NCBI RefSeq assembly: GCF_029962835.1
Contig: NC_080579.1
Location: forward strand, 80,865,959-80,929,958
Direction: 5' to 3'
From: Magnolia sinica
Taxonomy: Eukaryota; Streptophyta; Magnoliopsida; Magnoliales; Magnoliaceae
Length of the DNA stretch: 64,000 nucleotides
The notes under the pieces were generated by a model that worked only from the letters and a program-made list of their open reading frames with translations, was not told the origin of the DNA and searched no databases. How positions within the stretch are numbered: the first letter of the stretch is position 1; the number at the start of each line of letters is the position of its first letter. The translations under genes were made by a program, and so were the position numbers. Of the stretch, positions 23,701 through 33,461 are shown piece by piece.

Positions 23701-24125
23701 CAAGAGCATGAAGCCAAACCAGTGGATGATCCACAGGAACAGTGGCCGTATTTAACTGGAGACGAGCTTACTTAGCTGAATCAGTAGAATAATTAAATGG
23801 GACACACGTTTCATATTATTATTTTATTTCTGTTTTATAAGTTTTGAATAACTTGATGATTCTAAGGACTTAATCAAAGGCTCAATTTGGTGAACAAAAA
23901 TATTTTAGCTTGTATTCTTATGAATGTGTCATGGTGAATGTTTGTGAATGGATTAAGTTTATATGAATCTATTGATGAATGTTAATTAGAACATAGAATT
24001 TAGATTATATTATGCCTCTGTTAAATAATGTGACTCATTGATTTAATTACACTAAGTGTACGAGTCTTAGACCATAACTCAGGTCGGAGGGTGCACACTC
24101 AGTACCTGACTTTCGAGGCGTGACA
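20713..24125 (+). mobile_element. Solo LTR (Ty3-type) inside the MULE
   Basis: Starts TGTAACAACTTAAAATTTTA and ends ACTTTCGAGGCGTGACA, the same end type as the LTRs at 7660 and 9463. Flanks are accgg (20708-20712) and actag (24126-24130); the two mismatches are exactly a CG-to-TA change, as expected after CpG decay. MULE-related sequence lies on both sides. The 3.4 kb has no gag-pol. A LINE 3' end is nested at 21149-21664. The match is weaker than for the 7.7-17 kb nest, so a full LTR is likely but not proven. Confidence 0.5.
21149..21664 (-). mobile_element. 5'-truncated LINE (L1-type), RNase H end
   Basis: Minus-strand reading gives RNase H pieces GFKNVIVESDSQLVVNFF and, after a frameshift, NFKFQHIFREANTVANQMAR, typical of plant L1-type LINE RNase H. 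The tail on the left is A-rich in element sense (21151-21170). A duplication GATTTTACTT flanks it at 21139-21148 and 21665-21674. A short 5'-truncated copy with poly-A and TSD is the normal product of target-primed reverse transcription. Stops and a frameshift show it is old. It is nested inside the solo LTR at 20713. Confidence 0.75.
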
Positions 24126-24207
24126 ACTAGTGACAAATGTGTACGTCTAAGTGACATTCCACTGCCCAATTTGCCTCGAATGTCAAATTTCATGACTGGT
24201 CAAGTTA

Positions 24208-24552
24208 ATGTGCCTTTTTGAGGATAACACATTCATCAATGCATATCTGTCAAAATATTTGGATTCATTGGATGACTCGATTGAGATAACCGTTGGACAA
24301 ACGTTCAAGGATAAAAGTCAGTGCCATTATGTTTTAAACCAATTTGTAATTCACAGAAACTTCCAATATATGGTCATGTACTCATCATCTAAGAGATTCA
24401 CCATTGTGTGTTTCAAAGATAATTTTGAATGGAGGGTTCATGTATCTAGGGTAAATGATGCAGAAATATTCAAGACAAGGACTTACATGTCTAAACACAC
24501 ATGTGGCATGTCTTGGATGAAGAGTGTCACCGACAAGCAAATAGTAAGTTAG
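24208..24552 (+). pseudogene. MuDR-type transposase, N-terminal MuDR domain
   Basis: The open frame includes IEITVGQTFKDKSQCHYVLN, FTIVCFKDNFEWRVHVSR and the zinc-binding-like SKHTCGMSW. This is the order seen in the MuDR DNA-binding region of plant MULE transposases (V-G..F.....+..A+..+, then C....W.+.A, then HTC). It ends in a stop at 24550, but homology continues in other frames, so the gene is broken. It would act in the nucleus on the MULE terminal repeats. Confidence 0.8.
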
Positions 24553-25560
24553 CCAATAAGTTGGTTATTAGTCATATTGAACAGTGCATGGGATTGAGAC
24601 CAAGTGACATTATATTGGTTATGCATGAGAAATATAATATTTTTATTAGTTATAAGAAGGCGTGGTAGGCTAAGGAGATCGCAATCAAGCACGTAATATG
24701 ATCTTATGAAGACTCTTGTAATGAACTCCCAATCTATTTGCATGAGCTGAGGCCAACCCAGGGACGGTAACTGATGTGCTTGTTAACCTACAAACGAGCA
24801 GGTTTGAGAGATGTTTTGTTGCTCTCGAACAGTGCATTAGAGGTTTTCAAAAGTTTTTCTGGAGGGTGTTGGCCATTGACGGGACCTGCCTAAAAGGTAA
24901 ATACAAAGGTGTTCTATTTGTGGTTATAACCTTGGATGGATACAATCATATCATAACAGTAGCATTTGATATTGGAGAATTAGAAAACAGTAGCAGTTGG
25001 AATTGATTCCTTACCCACCTCAATTGTACGTTAGGGTATCTTTCGGGTCTTGTCATTATATCTGACCGACATAAATATTTAATGAAATAAGTCTCTGAAG
25101 TCTTTCGATATGCAATCCATGACTACTGTGCGTACCATATCTATAAAAACTTGGTTGACACATTTAAACACAAGTCGTTGGAAAAGTATTATTGGCGAGC
25201 TGTAAGGACATGTAAAAAGACTGCATTTGAAAAGTTAATACACGATATTGAAATGACTAATCCCCCAATACATGCATTGTTGACAGAAATAGGATACGAA
25301 AGATGTGCATCTTTGCATTTCCAGTAAAAAGATTTAATTTGGTGACTTTTAACATATTGGAGTGTGTTAATACTTTGTTCAAAGAAGCAAGAGAATACCT
25401 ATGACCATTGTATGCATGGGGAGTTTGTGTCAAAGTGTTGCCTTATTTAGGTGTTATTTTAGCATATACCGCTCCTCGTTCTAAGCAACGCAAAATTACC
25501 GGATGCATATCGAATGAAAATTTGCATATCGAGGGGCAAAATCACTGTGATTTCTGACAA
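24553..25560 (+). pseudogene. MULE transposase catalytic region, decayed
   Basis: Successive frames give LRPSDIILVMHEKYNIFISY, RGFQKFFWRVLAIDGTCLKG, KGVLFVVITLDGYNHIITVA, then LVIISDRHKYLMK and IHDYCAYHIYKNLVDTF. The 'AIDGT.LKGK+KG' block holds the first catalytic Asp (D of IDGT), and the 'IISDRH' block carries the second. A closing PRSKQRKITG near 25480 resembles the basic C-terminal tail. Many stops and frameshifts make it non-functional. Confidence 0.8.
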
Positions 25561-25614
25561 GTGGTAAATGAAGGTAGGATCCAACTGAAGAGTGGCTAGG
25601 ATGTTGTACGTGCG

Positions 25615-26195
25615 GGAAGCAGATTGGCTGGTGTACCACACATCAACTATATGCTGCTGTAGGTTCGTTTCGTGCGAGGACGAACACTGATGCCCCTCTA
25701 GCTCCAAGTTGTACGGTTCAAAGGAGATCAAAGTTACACCGCCCCATAGTGATGTATTTATTATATCTATACCGTTCATCTATTTTCATAGATCATTTTA
25801 GAGTATTATCCAAAAGAATGAATCATTTCCAAAGATCATCTGGACCACACCAACAATTCACAGGGCCCACTATAATGTTTATTTTCCATCCAATCTGTTC
25901 ATAAGGTCACAAAGACCTGAATGAAGAGGAAAAATAAATTTCATATTGATCCAAAACTTCTGTGACTCCAGAAAGGGTTTCAATGGTAGACATTAAATCC
26001 CCCACTGCTTTTTGCAGTGTGGTCCACTTGATGGTTAGATCTGTCTTACTTTTTCTCTTAAGCCTTAAGACAAGCTCGCAGAATGGATGGACGGTTTGGA
26101 TATAATACATACCTCGTGATCAGATCCACATATGACGTCAATACAGCAACTATAGAGCTGGTGTGAGGTACACCAGCCAATCCGTTCCCGTTTCC
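25615..26195. mobile_element. Mutator-type MITE, copy B
   Basis: Left end GGAAGCAGATTGGCTGGTGT; the reverse complement of the right end carries GGATTGGCTGGTGTACC. Flanks gtacgtgcg (25606-25614) and gtgcgtgtg (26196-26204) match at 7 of 9, a decayed 9-bp TSD. The interior shares 'gttcaaaggagatcaaagtt' with copy A in inverse orientation. The right end carries a small internal duplication (ttcccgtttcc), so the exact terminus is uncertain by a few bases. Confidence 0.65.
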
Positions 26196-26206
26196 GTGCG
26201 TGTGAG

Positions 26207-28015
26207 TAGAGGTGGGCATTTTGAACCCGATCCGGTGGATCCGACCCGATCCGACCCGACTCGGTACCGTTCCGAACAGAACCGACAGCTTAGATCAGCC
26301 TGATCGAGTCTGTCAACCCAGATCCGATAGTATTTCGGGTCAGGTTCGGATAGAGGTTGATCCGGACAGATCCGACCCGAATACCCGAACCGAAAGGATC
26401 CGGCCCGAACCGATCAGACCCGACCTGAAGCCTAAAAATAGTAGATTGTAACCTTGCCTTTGAATCAGATGATGATCAGGCCCATCTGCTTGCATCTGCT
26501 TGCATACACGTGCCCGATTGGCATGTGCAAAGGTCGAGTAGCATTTATGATTTTTTCCGCTGAAAACCCATCCTTTCGTCGGACGTAAATCAGTCCGTAT
26601 TACTGCACCTCAGCTACACTAGCCTCAAGCTAGGTGGCTAGTCCGTGTGCGAGGGACGGATTGGTTGCTCCCCTAGTCGGTGCTTTGTGGGCCTCACCAT
26701 GATGTATGTGTTTCATCCATTCCGTTCATACATTTTTACAAAATATTTTATGGATTCATAAAAAAAATGATAGGTATGTAAATCTTAGGTGGACCACATA
26801 ACAAGAAAACAATAATAATTGAATATCTACCATTAAAATTTTAAAATCCTTCTAAGGTCCACTCTTCTGTTTATTTGACATCCAATTTGTTGATTAGGTC
26901 ATAAAGACCCAGATGGATGGAAAAAATAAATATCAGCTAGATCTAAAACTTTTAAGCCCAAAACGTTTTTAATGGTTAACGTTTATTTAACAGTGTTTCC
27001 TTTAATGTGATCCACTTAAGATTTAGATATATCTCATTTTTTTTTTTTTCATTTCGTAAAATGATCTATAAAAATAGATAGAAGGCATGGATGAAACACA
27101 TACATCATGGTGGGGCCCACAGAGCACCGACCAACAGCCAATGGCCGGTGGCACCGTGGCAGGGGGAGTAGCCAATCCGTTTCCGTGCAAGGACGGGACT
27201 GACGCTCCTCGAGCTCCGAGTTGTACGAACGGTTCAAAGGAGATTAAAGGTATATGGGCCCCACAATGATGTATTTATTATATCGGCACCGTTCATATAT
27301 TTTTAGAGATCATCTTAGGGTATTATCTAAAAAATTATTAATATCCAAAGATCATGCGGACCACACCACAAGTAGCAGCAGCGAATGATTTTCACCATTA
27401 AATATTTCATGTGGTCTACTTGATAGTTAGATCTGTCTTATTTTTCATCATAAGCCTTATGACGATCTTACCAAATAGATGGACGGTTTAGATATAACAC
27501 ATACCCCATGATAAGACCCACATAACTTGTTAAATTCATTACAGCAAGTCCTCACCCACTGTATATATAAAAAAACGACATCAGAGTTCTTTCATGCACT
27601 GCACGTTAATATACATGTTCGGTAAAAACATAAGCATAGTAATGGATAGTTTTTGTATAGCTATGTGGGGCCCACCTTGATGTATATGTTTTATCTAAGC
27701 CGTTTATCCATTTTGACATATCAATTAAGGCATTGAGAAAAAAAATAACATATATTAAAGGTTGAAGTGGGCCACATTATATGAAAAATTAAATTAAATT
27801 TATACGGATCCGAATCATACCTAACTCGATCAGACTCGGTTTCTTTGACCGAGTTGGACTCTGTTCGGGTCAGACAAATTATGCATCGGATCTGTTCGGG
27901 TCAGGTGACCCGGATTTGATTCCGGATCTGATCGAGTCCGGGTCAAACCATGGCCATATCGGATCTGATCGGGTTGAACCTAATCCGCTCCGATCCGGAC
28001 CGATGCCCACCTCTA
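26207..28015. mobile_element. hAT-like non-autonomous element with nested MITE
   Basis: Perfect 8-bp duplications CGTGTGAG at 26199-26206 and 28016-28023, and perfect 12-bp inverted ends TAGAGGTGGGCA. Near both ends the sequence is full of 'gatccgacccga' repeats. A Mutator-type MITE is nested at 26656-27184, and a second segment resembling copies A and B follows at about 27194-27560. No transposase was seen. It belongs to the same broad type as the element at 2338-6638. Confidence 0.85.
26656..27184. mobile_element. Mutator-type MITE, copy C, nested in the hAT-like element
   Basis: Left end acggattggttgctcccct; the reverse complement of the right end GGAAACGGATTGGCTACTCC. Flanks gtgcgaggg (26647-26655) and gtgcaagga (27185-27193) match at 7 of 9. 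The first few bases of the left terminus appear lost or merged with the duplication. Confidence 0.55.
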
Positions 28016-28147
28016 CGTGTGAGCTGCATGTATGGTGATTCTGATCATTTAATAATTAGCTCGGCTACTAGCGTTTTGCCCCATGGTGTCAAATCTCGTT
28101 CCCTACGAGATTTTCAGAACTTGAGTATTTTCTCGGGATATTATTGA

Positions 28148-28180
28148 AAATTTTAGAAGAAAAAAAATCTTCTAAAATTT
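28148..28180. repeat. Perfect 13-bp inverted repeat with A7 loop
   Basis: Arms aaattttagaaga (28148-28160) and tcttctaaaattt (28168-28180) are separated by seven A. The surrounding 28024-28395 is AT-rich and shows no gene. Confidence 0.85.
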
Positions 28181-28399
28181 ATAAGTAAATCTAAAATTTA
28201 ATTACATGTTTTTATAACAATTTCCTTAATGTTTTTACTAATCTTTTAGTTAATATCATGATAAAAATGCAATATTTTAAAATATTCTGAGATTTATCGG
28301 TTAATGCATTTATTGTGATATTATTACGATATTTTAAAAATCTCGTAGATATTTGTCATGCTGTTTTGCACCGATCTGCTTCTTTCTCCCCCGTGACTT

Positions 28400-28731
28400 T
28401 TCTTCGAAATCGGTTTGGGCCCCACATTGAATGTATGCAGTCTATCCACACCATTCATCCATTTTTCCATCTAATTTAAGGGGTTGAGCCAAAAATTGAA
28501 GCATATCCAAAGATCAAGTGCTATGGCAACGGTAGATGTTCAAGTCAAATGTTTACTGTGGTGTGGTACATTTGAACATTGTATATGCCTAATTTTTTGT
28601 CCTCAACAGCTAAAATTAACTACTAAAATGTATGGACGGATCGGATAAAATACATAAATCATGGTGGACCTCACAGAGTTTACTCAGTAAGCTAAGCGTG
28701 GTGAGTTACTCACCACGCAATCCGCTTCCCA
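28400..28731. mobile_element. MITE fragment upstream of the NLR gene
   Basis: The right end 'gttactcaccacgcaatccg' plus 'cttccc' is a MITE terminus of the Mutator type. Its reverse complement matches the start of the fragment at 32503 ('gagtaactca', 'agcttactga', 'ccaccatgat' in the same order). The left end was not found. It ends 130 bp before the NLR start codon. Confidence 0.5.
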
Positions 28732-28794
28732 TTTGTACGGGGCTTGACCATTCCTCGTGTGTACGTCAATATGCAGTTCTGAATTTCCGATGAT

Positions 28795-28803
28795 CATATA
28801 TCT
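28795..28803 (+). promoter_or_regulatory. Candidate TATA element of the NLR gene
   Basis: CATATATCT lies 59 bp before the start codon, followed by a pyrimidine-rich leader (tttcttcctttcaccctc). The position is plausible; the match is weak. Confidence 0.25.
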
Positions 28804-28861
28804 ATCATCAGAACAAACTTCTTTTTAGCTTTCTTCCTTTCACCCTCTAAATTCTTTTCTC

Positions 28862-31800
28862 ATGGCCGATGGACTTGTTCCATCGGTTCTTGGTTCCCTG
28901 AATTCCATCCTCCTCTCCGAGCCAGGATCCGTGTTGTCCTGTCGCCAAGAGCTACAAGACCTTTCTAGTTCATTCAAAGCCATTCAAGCCGTTCTTCGCG
29001 ATGCTGAGAGGAAACGGAGAAAGGAAGAAGCTCTGAGTGACTGGCTGGAGAAGATCAAAGATGTGGCCTACGACGTTGAAGACTTGCTGGACCAGTGCAA
29101 AGCCGAATCCATCAGACATGACAATGAAGAGAGCAGAATCCCACCTTTTGCAAAGCGGGTATGCAACTCTGTCTTGCGCACTCTTAATGTCGATGAAACA
29201 GTCGATGAACTGGGCTTTCATGTTAAATTGGGCATTGAGATGGGTCGTAGATTAAAAAATGTTAGAGAAAGGCTCAATTCTGTATGTAGTGAGAAGTCTA
29301 ACTTTCATTTGGAAGAGAGCATAGATAGCAAGATGGAGATGGTGGAGAGAAAAACTAGTTCCTTGGTTGATGAAACGGAGATTATTGGTAGGACTCCAGA
29401 TAAGGAAAGGATCATACGCTGGTTGTTAAATGATATTAATCATGTCAGTAATGACATTCCCGTCATTTCTATAATTGGTTTAGGGGGAGTAGGAAAGACT
29501 GCTCTCGCTCAATTAATATACAATGACCAGCGAGTTATTGGGCACTTCTCGAAAATGATGTGGGTCCATGTTTCAGATAATTTTAATGAGACTAAGATTT
29601 GTAATGCAATTATTGAAGCGGTGGAGGGTCGGCCTCCTGATTTCTTGGAATGGCAAATGGTGCAAAATCATCTACGGAATGTCTTGAAAGGAGAGCAATA
29701 TTTTCTTGTGCTTGATGACATCTGGAATGAAGATGAAGACAAGTGGGATAAATTGAGGCTTCCTTTGAAAGATGGGGATATTGGAAGTAGAATTTTGATC
29801 ACCACTCGCAATGAAACCGTCGTAAAAACTATGCGAGCTACGAAGTGGCATGAACTGGCACCCCTATTAGAAAGCGATTCTTGGTCATTGTTCAGTCACA
29901 TTGCTTTTCGGGAAAGAAAAACAGAGGAATGTGCAGAGTTTGAAGAAATTGGCAAAGAAATTGCAAGAAAGTGTGACAGAATACCTCTTATTTTAAAGAG
30001 AATAGCAAATGTGTTGCGTTTCCAGAGGACGAAAAGGGAGTGGGAGCTTGTGTTGGAGAGCGAAACATGGGATTTTCCAAATGTTACGAGAGGCATTGTA
30101 CTAGACCTTCAATTAAGCTATGAAAATATGCCCCCATACTTGAAGCGTTGCTTTGCCTTTTGTTCTGTATTTCCAAAGGATCATGTTATAGAGAGGGAGA
30201 CATTAATCAAGTTGTGGATGGCCCAGGGCTTTCTTCCAGAAGAAAGTGCAGCGATGGAATGTATAGGCGATGGGTATTTTTACGATTTACTAGGGCGATC
30301 CTTGTTTGATGCTCCAATTACAGATTCCTTTGGCAATATCATGCACTGTAAGATGATGGATATTGTTCATGACTTCTTCCAAACTGTCATGAGAGAATGC
30401 TATATCATGAACAAGAAATTTTCCAAAAACATCCCCCTGCATGTGCGCCATGTCTCATTGAAATGCAGTAAAAAGTTATCTTCAATTCCGGGAAACTTGT
30501 GCAAAGCCAAGAATCTGCGCACGCTCCTGTTCATTGGGTGGTCAAGATTCACTGTGCTCACTGTGCTGCCTGATGATTTTTTTGAAAATTTCAGGTGCCT
30601 CAGAGCATTAGATTTGAGTGGTACAAAATGTTCTCATCTTCCAGAGTCCTTGAAGAAGTTGAAACTTTTAAGATACCTTAACTTATCTGCCACTGAAGTT
30701 GCGTCGCTGCCTGATTTCATATGCGGACTATATTTGTTGCAAACCTTGAAACTTAATGCGTGCGGCAAACTGACTGAACTTCCCAAAGAGATGTGGAAAC
30801 TTGCGAGGCTAAGACATCTGGAAATTGAAAATACCCGGAAATTGCAGGCTTTACCCCATTGGATTGGGAGATTAGAAACTTCCCTTAGAACATTGTCAAA
30901 GTTTATTGTTGGGGAAGGGATAGAATGCAGGATTGGGGAACTTAAAAACCTCAATCTCCTCCAAGGAAAGTTAGCAATATACCATTTGGAGAGGGTGTTA
31001 AATGAGGGTGACGCCAAGGAAGCAGAACTAATGAATAAGAAACACCTTCGCCGTTTGGAATTGTATTTTGTTTCCCGGCTCAAGAGACTGAAAAAATTGC
31101 CTCGAGATTCACGGATCATGATTTTGGAAAAGATCGATGAGGGCGTGTTGGAAGGCCTTCGGCCCCATACAGATCTAGAAGAGCTGAATATATCAGGTTA
31201 CATGGGATTGAAATTCCCAGGATGGATGGAAGATGCATCGTTGTCCAACCTAGTTAATGTGACTCTTCGTGACTGCCATGACTGCATAAAACTACCAGCA
31301 CTTGGGACACTACCATCCCTTAAATACCTTACCATAGTAAAAATGGCTAAGGTGGAATTCATCAGTCCGGAGTTCTACGGGAAGAACGATAGTGGAGATG
31401 TAACAGGTGCAGCTGCAGCATTCCCCAACTTGGAGACACTCGTTTTGGATGGAATGTATTCTTTGAGGGAGTGGGTTGGAAGTGAAGATGGAGGAATGCC
31501 TTCTCTCCTTGAACTACGTATTGCAAATTGCCCCATGTTAATGAAAGTGCCCTTATTCCTTCATGGTAAATTGTGGAAAGTAGATATTGAATTACCAAGC
31601 AAATACTGGACATCGTGCATTTCAGAATCTGTCGAGTGTTTGATTGTAGACGGCATCAGTGGCAGTCTTATGTCCTTCAGAAACAACATTGAGCCCTACA
31701 TCAGAGACATCGATATGATCCACCTGCCGTTATCTTGGAACCTCAAGTACCTGGTGATTAAAAACTCACCATACTTTGAGTTTCCCGTTGGGATACAAAA

Positions 31801-32044
31801 ACTCCCTGGGCTCCAGATACTCCACGTTACAGACTGCTTGAGACTGACACATCTGCCTAAAGAGCTCAAAGACCTCCGTAACCTTCGTCAACTGAAGGTC
31901 AAGTGCTGTCCGAATTTAGAACATTGGTGTAAAAAATATGCTGAGGACGATCAGCAACTAGCAATGTCACACATCCCTAATATCTGGATCGGTAACCGAG
32001 AGATCAAGCGAGATGGGCAAGATATCGCTGGACATGCAAGGTAA
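28862..32044 (+). CDS. CC-NBS-LRR (NLR) disease-resistance protein, RGA-like
   Basis: Intronless frame of 1060 residues, a normal length for a CC-type NLR, an intracellular receptor that detects pathogen effectors. ATG context is ctcATGgc. Domain order: Rx-type coiled coil about 1-150 with an EDVID-like AYDVEDLLD (69-77); NB-ARC about 165-500 with P-loop GLGGVGKT (206-213), kinase-2 FLVLDDIW (281-288), RNBS-B GSRILITTR (308-316) and RNBS-D CFAFCSVFPKD (430-440); LRRs from about 545 to 1020. Two motifs are atypical: GLPL reads CDRIPL (371-376) and MHD reads MMD (498-500). The P-loop and kinase-2 Asp pair suggest ATP binding remains possible. No stop or frameshift occurs. The rest of the window offers no sensor or helper partner. 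The family call is firm; specificity is unknown. Confidence 0.95.
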   Translation: MADGLVPSVLGSLNSILLSEPGSVLSCRQELQDLSSSFKAIQAVLRDAERKRRKEEALSDWLEKIKDVAYDVEDLLDQCKAESIRHDNEESRIPPFAKRVCNSVLRTLNVDETVDELGFHVKLGIEMGRRLKNVRERLNSVCSEKSNFHLEESIDSKMEMVERKTSSLVDETEIIGRTPDKERIIRWLLNDINHVSNDIPVISIIGLGGVGKTALAQLIYNDQRVIGHFSKMMWVHVSDNFNETKICNAIIEAVEGRPPDFLEWQMVQNHLRNVLKGEQYFLVLDDIWNEDEDKWDKLRLPLKDGDIGSRILITTRNETVVKTMRATKWHELAPLLESDSWSLFSHIAFRERKTEECAEFEEIGKEIARKCDRIPLILKRIANVLRFQRTKREWELVLESETWDFPNVTRGIVLDLQLSYENMPPYLKRCFAFCSVFPKDHVIERETLIKLWMAQGFLPEESAAMECIGDGYFYDLLGRSLFDAPITDSFGNIMHCKMMDIVHDFFQTVMRECYIMNKKFSKNIPLHVRHVSLKCSKKLSSIPGNLCKAKNLRTLLFIGWSRFTVLTVLPDDFFENFRCLRALDLSGTKCSHLPESLKKLKLLRYLNLSATEVASLPDFICGLYLLQTLKLNACGKLTELPKEMWKLARLRHLEIENTRKLQALPHWIGRLETSLRTLSKFIVGEGIECRIGELKNLNLLQGKLAIYHLERVLNEGDAKEAELMNKKHLRRLELYFVSRLKRLKKLPRDSRIMILEKIDEGVLEGLRPHTDLEELNISGYMGLKFPGWMEDASLSNLVNVTLRDCHDCIKLPALGTLPSLKYLTIVKMAKVEFISPEFYGKNDSGDVTGAAAAFPNLETLVLDGMYSLREWVGSEDGGMPSLLELRIANCPMLMKVPLFLHGKLWKVDIELPSKYWTSCISESVECLIVDGISGSLMSFRNNIEPYIRDIDMIHLPLSWNLKYLVIKNSPYFEFPVGIQKLPGLQILHVTDCLRLTHLPKELKDLRNLRQLKVKCCPNLEHWCKKYAEDDQQLAMSHIPNIWIGNREIKRDGQDIAGHAR

Positions 32045-32502
32045 GAGTCATTTGCTTCTCTTTTCGAGTCCTGCCACGTGATTCCTGCATTGCACCTGTA
32101 CTTTGCCCCCACACGTCAAAATATGGCCACTTCCGTGCATATCCGATCCGGTCATCAGGTTCGCCAAAGTATCTAGGCATGAAAAATGATTGCCATTTTC
32201 TTTCTTCTCTATTTCTGGGCTCCGCACCCAGATTCCATCAAAACTCTCTATTTGTTGCGCCCTTTTCTAGCCTCACCAGCACCTTTCCACGATGAACCAA
32301 CATGCGGCCAAGCTGTCAAAATGACATGCGGGTAGAACGACCCAGCCATGTGTCAGGTGGGACGACACACCGTCTGAAGTACCTGGCCAAAACCCTGGTT
32401 GCTCGATTATTGGGAAAGACACACGTTTACATAAGTTACGTTCAACTACAAACAAACCTTTGGAACTACATTTCCATGGCATTTCTAAATGTGTGACACA
32501 AC
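32045..32502 (+). other. 3' flank of the NLR gene
   Basis: No second gene seen. The stop codon sits inside 'gcaaggtaagag', which matches a plant 5' splice site, so a 3' UTR intron or alternative C-terminus is possible. No clear polyadenylation signal was identified. Confidence 0.4.
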
Positions 32503-32770
32503 GATGGGGATTGTACTGAGTAACTCAGCACAGGATAGCTTACTGACTAAATTCTGTGATGCCCACCATGATGTCTTTATCCATGCTATCTATCTGCTTT
32601 TTGAAATAGTTTAAGGGCATTAGCACAAAATTGAAGCATATTCAAAGCTCAAGTAAACCACACCATAGGAAATGATAGGAATTGAACGTCTACCTTTGAA
32701 ATTTTCCACAGAAGTTTTTGATCGATTCAAGATAACATTTGTGTTTTCCCTTTCTAACCGCTTTTGTCAG
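32503..32770. mobile_element. MITE fragment downstream of the NLR gene
   Basis: Begins 'gggattgtactgagtaactc' and continues with 'gatgcccaccatgatgtctt', the inverted counterpart of the fragment ending at 28731. The opposite terminus was not found. Confidence 0.45.
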
Positions 32771-32950
32771 ATTGTAGCAGAGTCCATCACAACATTAGCA
32801 ACAATATCAACATTACCAACTACAGTATATCTAATCAAATGACATAAACTACCCATTAACTTTCCTTTTGCCACTACCATTGCTCACTTTGCAATTTCCA
32901 ATCGACTCCTTTCATCCAAAATTTTATACTCATCTCATTTTCTTTTCTTG

Positions 32951-33073
32951 TTTTCGCTTGCACGCATGCACGCACCACACTGTAGTGGGATTTCACCACC
33001 TATGGGTACTCAAACCCTTGACCTAGTGTTAAAACTCTTGTGAGTCTACTACTGGTGCAAGAGTAAGGACCTG
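32951..33073 (-). mobile_element. tRNA-derived SINE, copy 2
   Basis: On the minus strand: GTAGTAGACTCACAAGAG, then AAGGGTTTGAGTACCC and 'ggtggtgaaatcccactaca', collinear with the copies at 6795 and 41183. Ends are set by similarity. No convincing target duplication was found. Confidence 0.7.
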
Positions 33074-33461
33074 GTGGTCATCTTCATCGAACTTTCGCAA
33101 TGACAAAAGACTATTCTATAGGTTCGGTATGTACCACACATTAGAAATTGTATGTGTGATACTATCAAATATAGTAATTCTGACATCTATAATCCTCACA
33201 ATTTTATACCTATTATCACCAATGTCAGCCATCATATGATTGATATGTATGAAACTGATCTCTATATGGAGTCATAGACAACGAAGTGCCTGCATCTAAG
33301 ATCCATGATGGCTCAGATTCTCTCGTGAAATCACTGCCAATAACACTCCCGTATTCTTAAATGAATTGTCTTTCTTAACAAGATTTCCTCAGGAACCCAT
33401 TGAATCTTATGTTTGATCCTATGAATTAGGTTGGTAATTTTCATGATTTACTTTTTTAAGT

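Noticed and set aside
24549-24743. Minus-strand frame within the MULE
   Set aside because: Antisense to MULE transposase homology on the plus strand.
29896-31613. Minus-strand frames antisense to the NLR gene
   Set aside because: Shadows of a clear plus-strand coding region.
28400-32770. Idea that a MULE captured the NLR gene (Pack-MULE)
   Set aside because: The flanking MITE termini face the wrong way: the left fragment ends and the right one begins at the gene side, so the gene is between two elements and not inside one.
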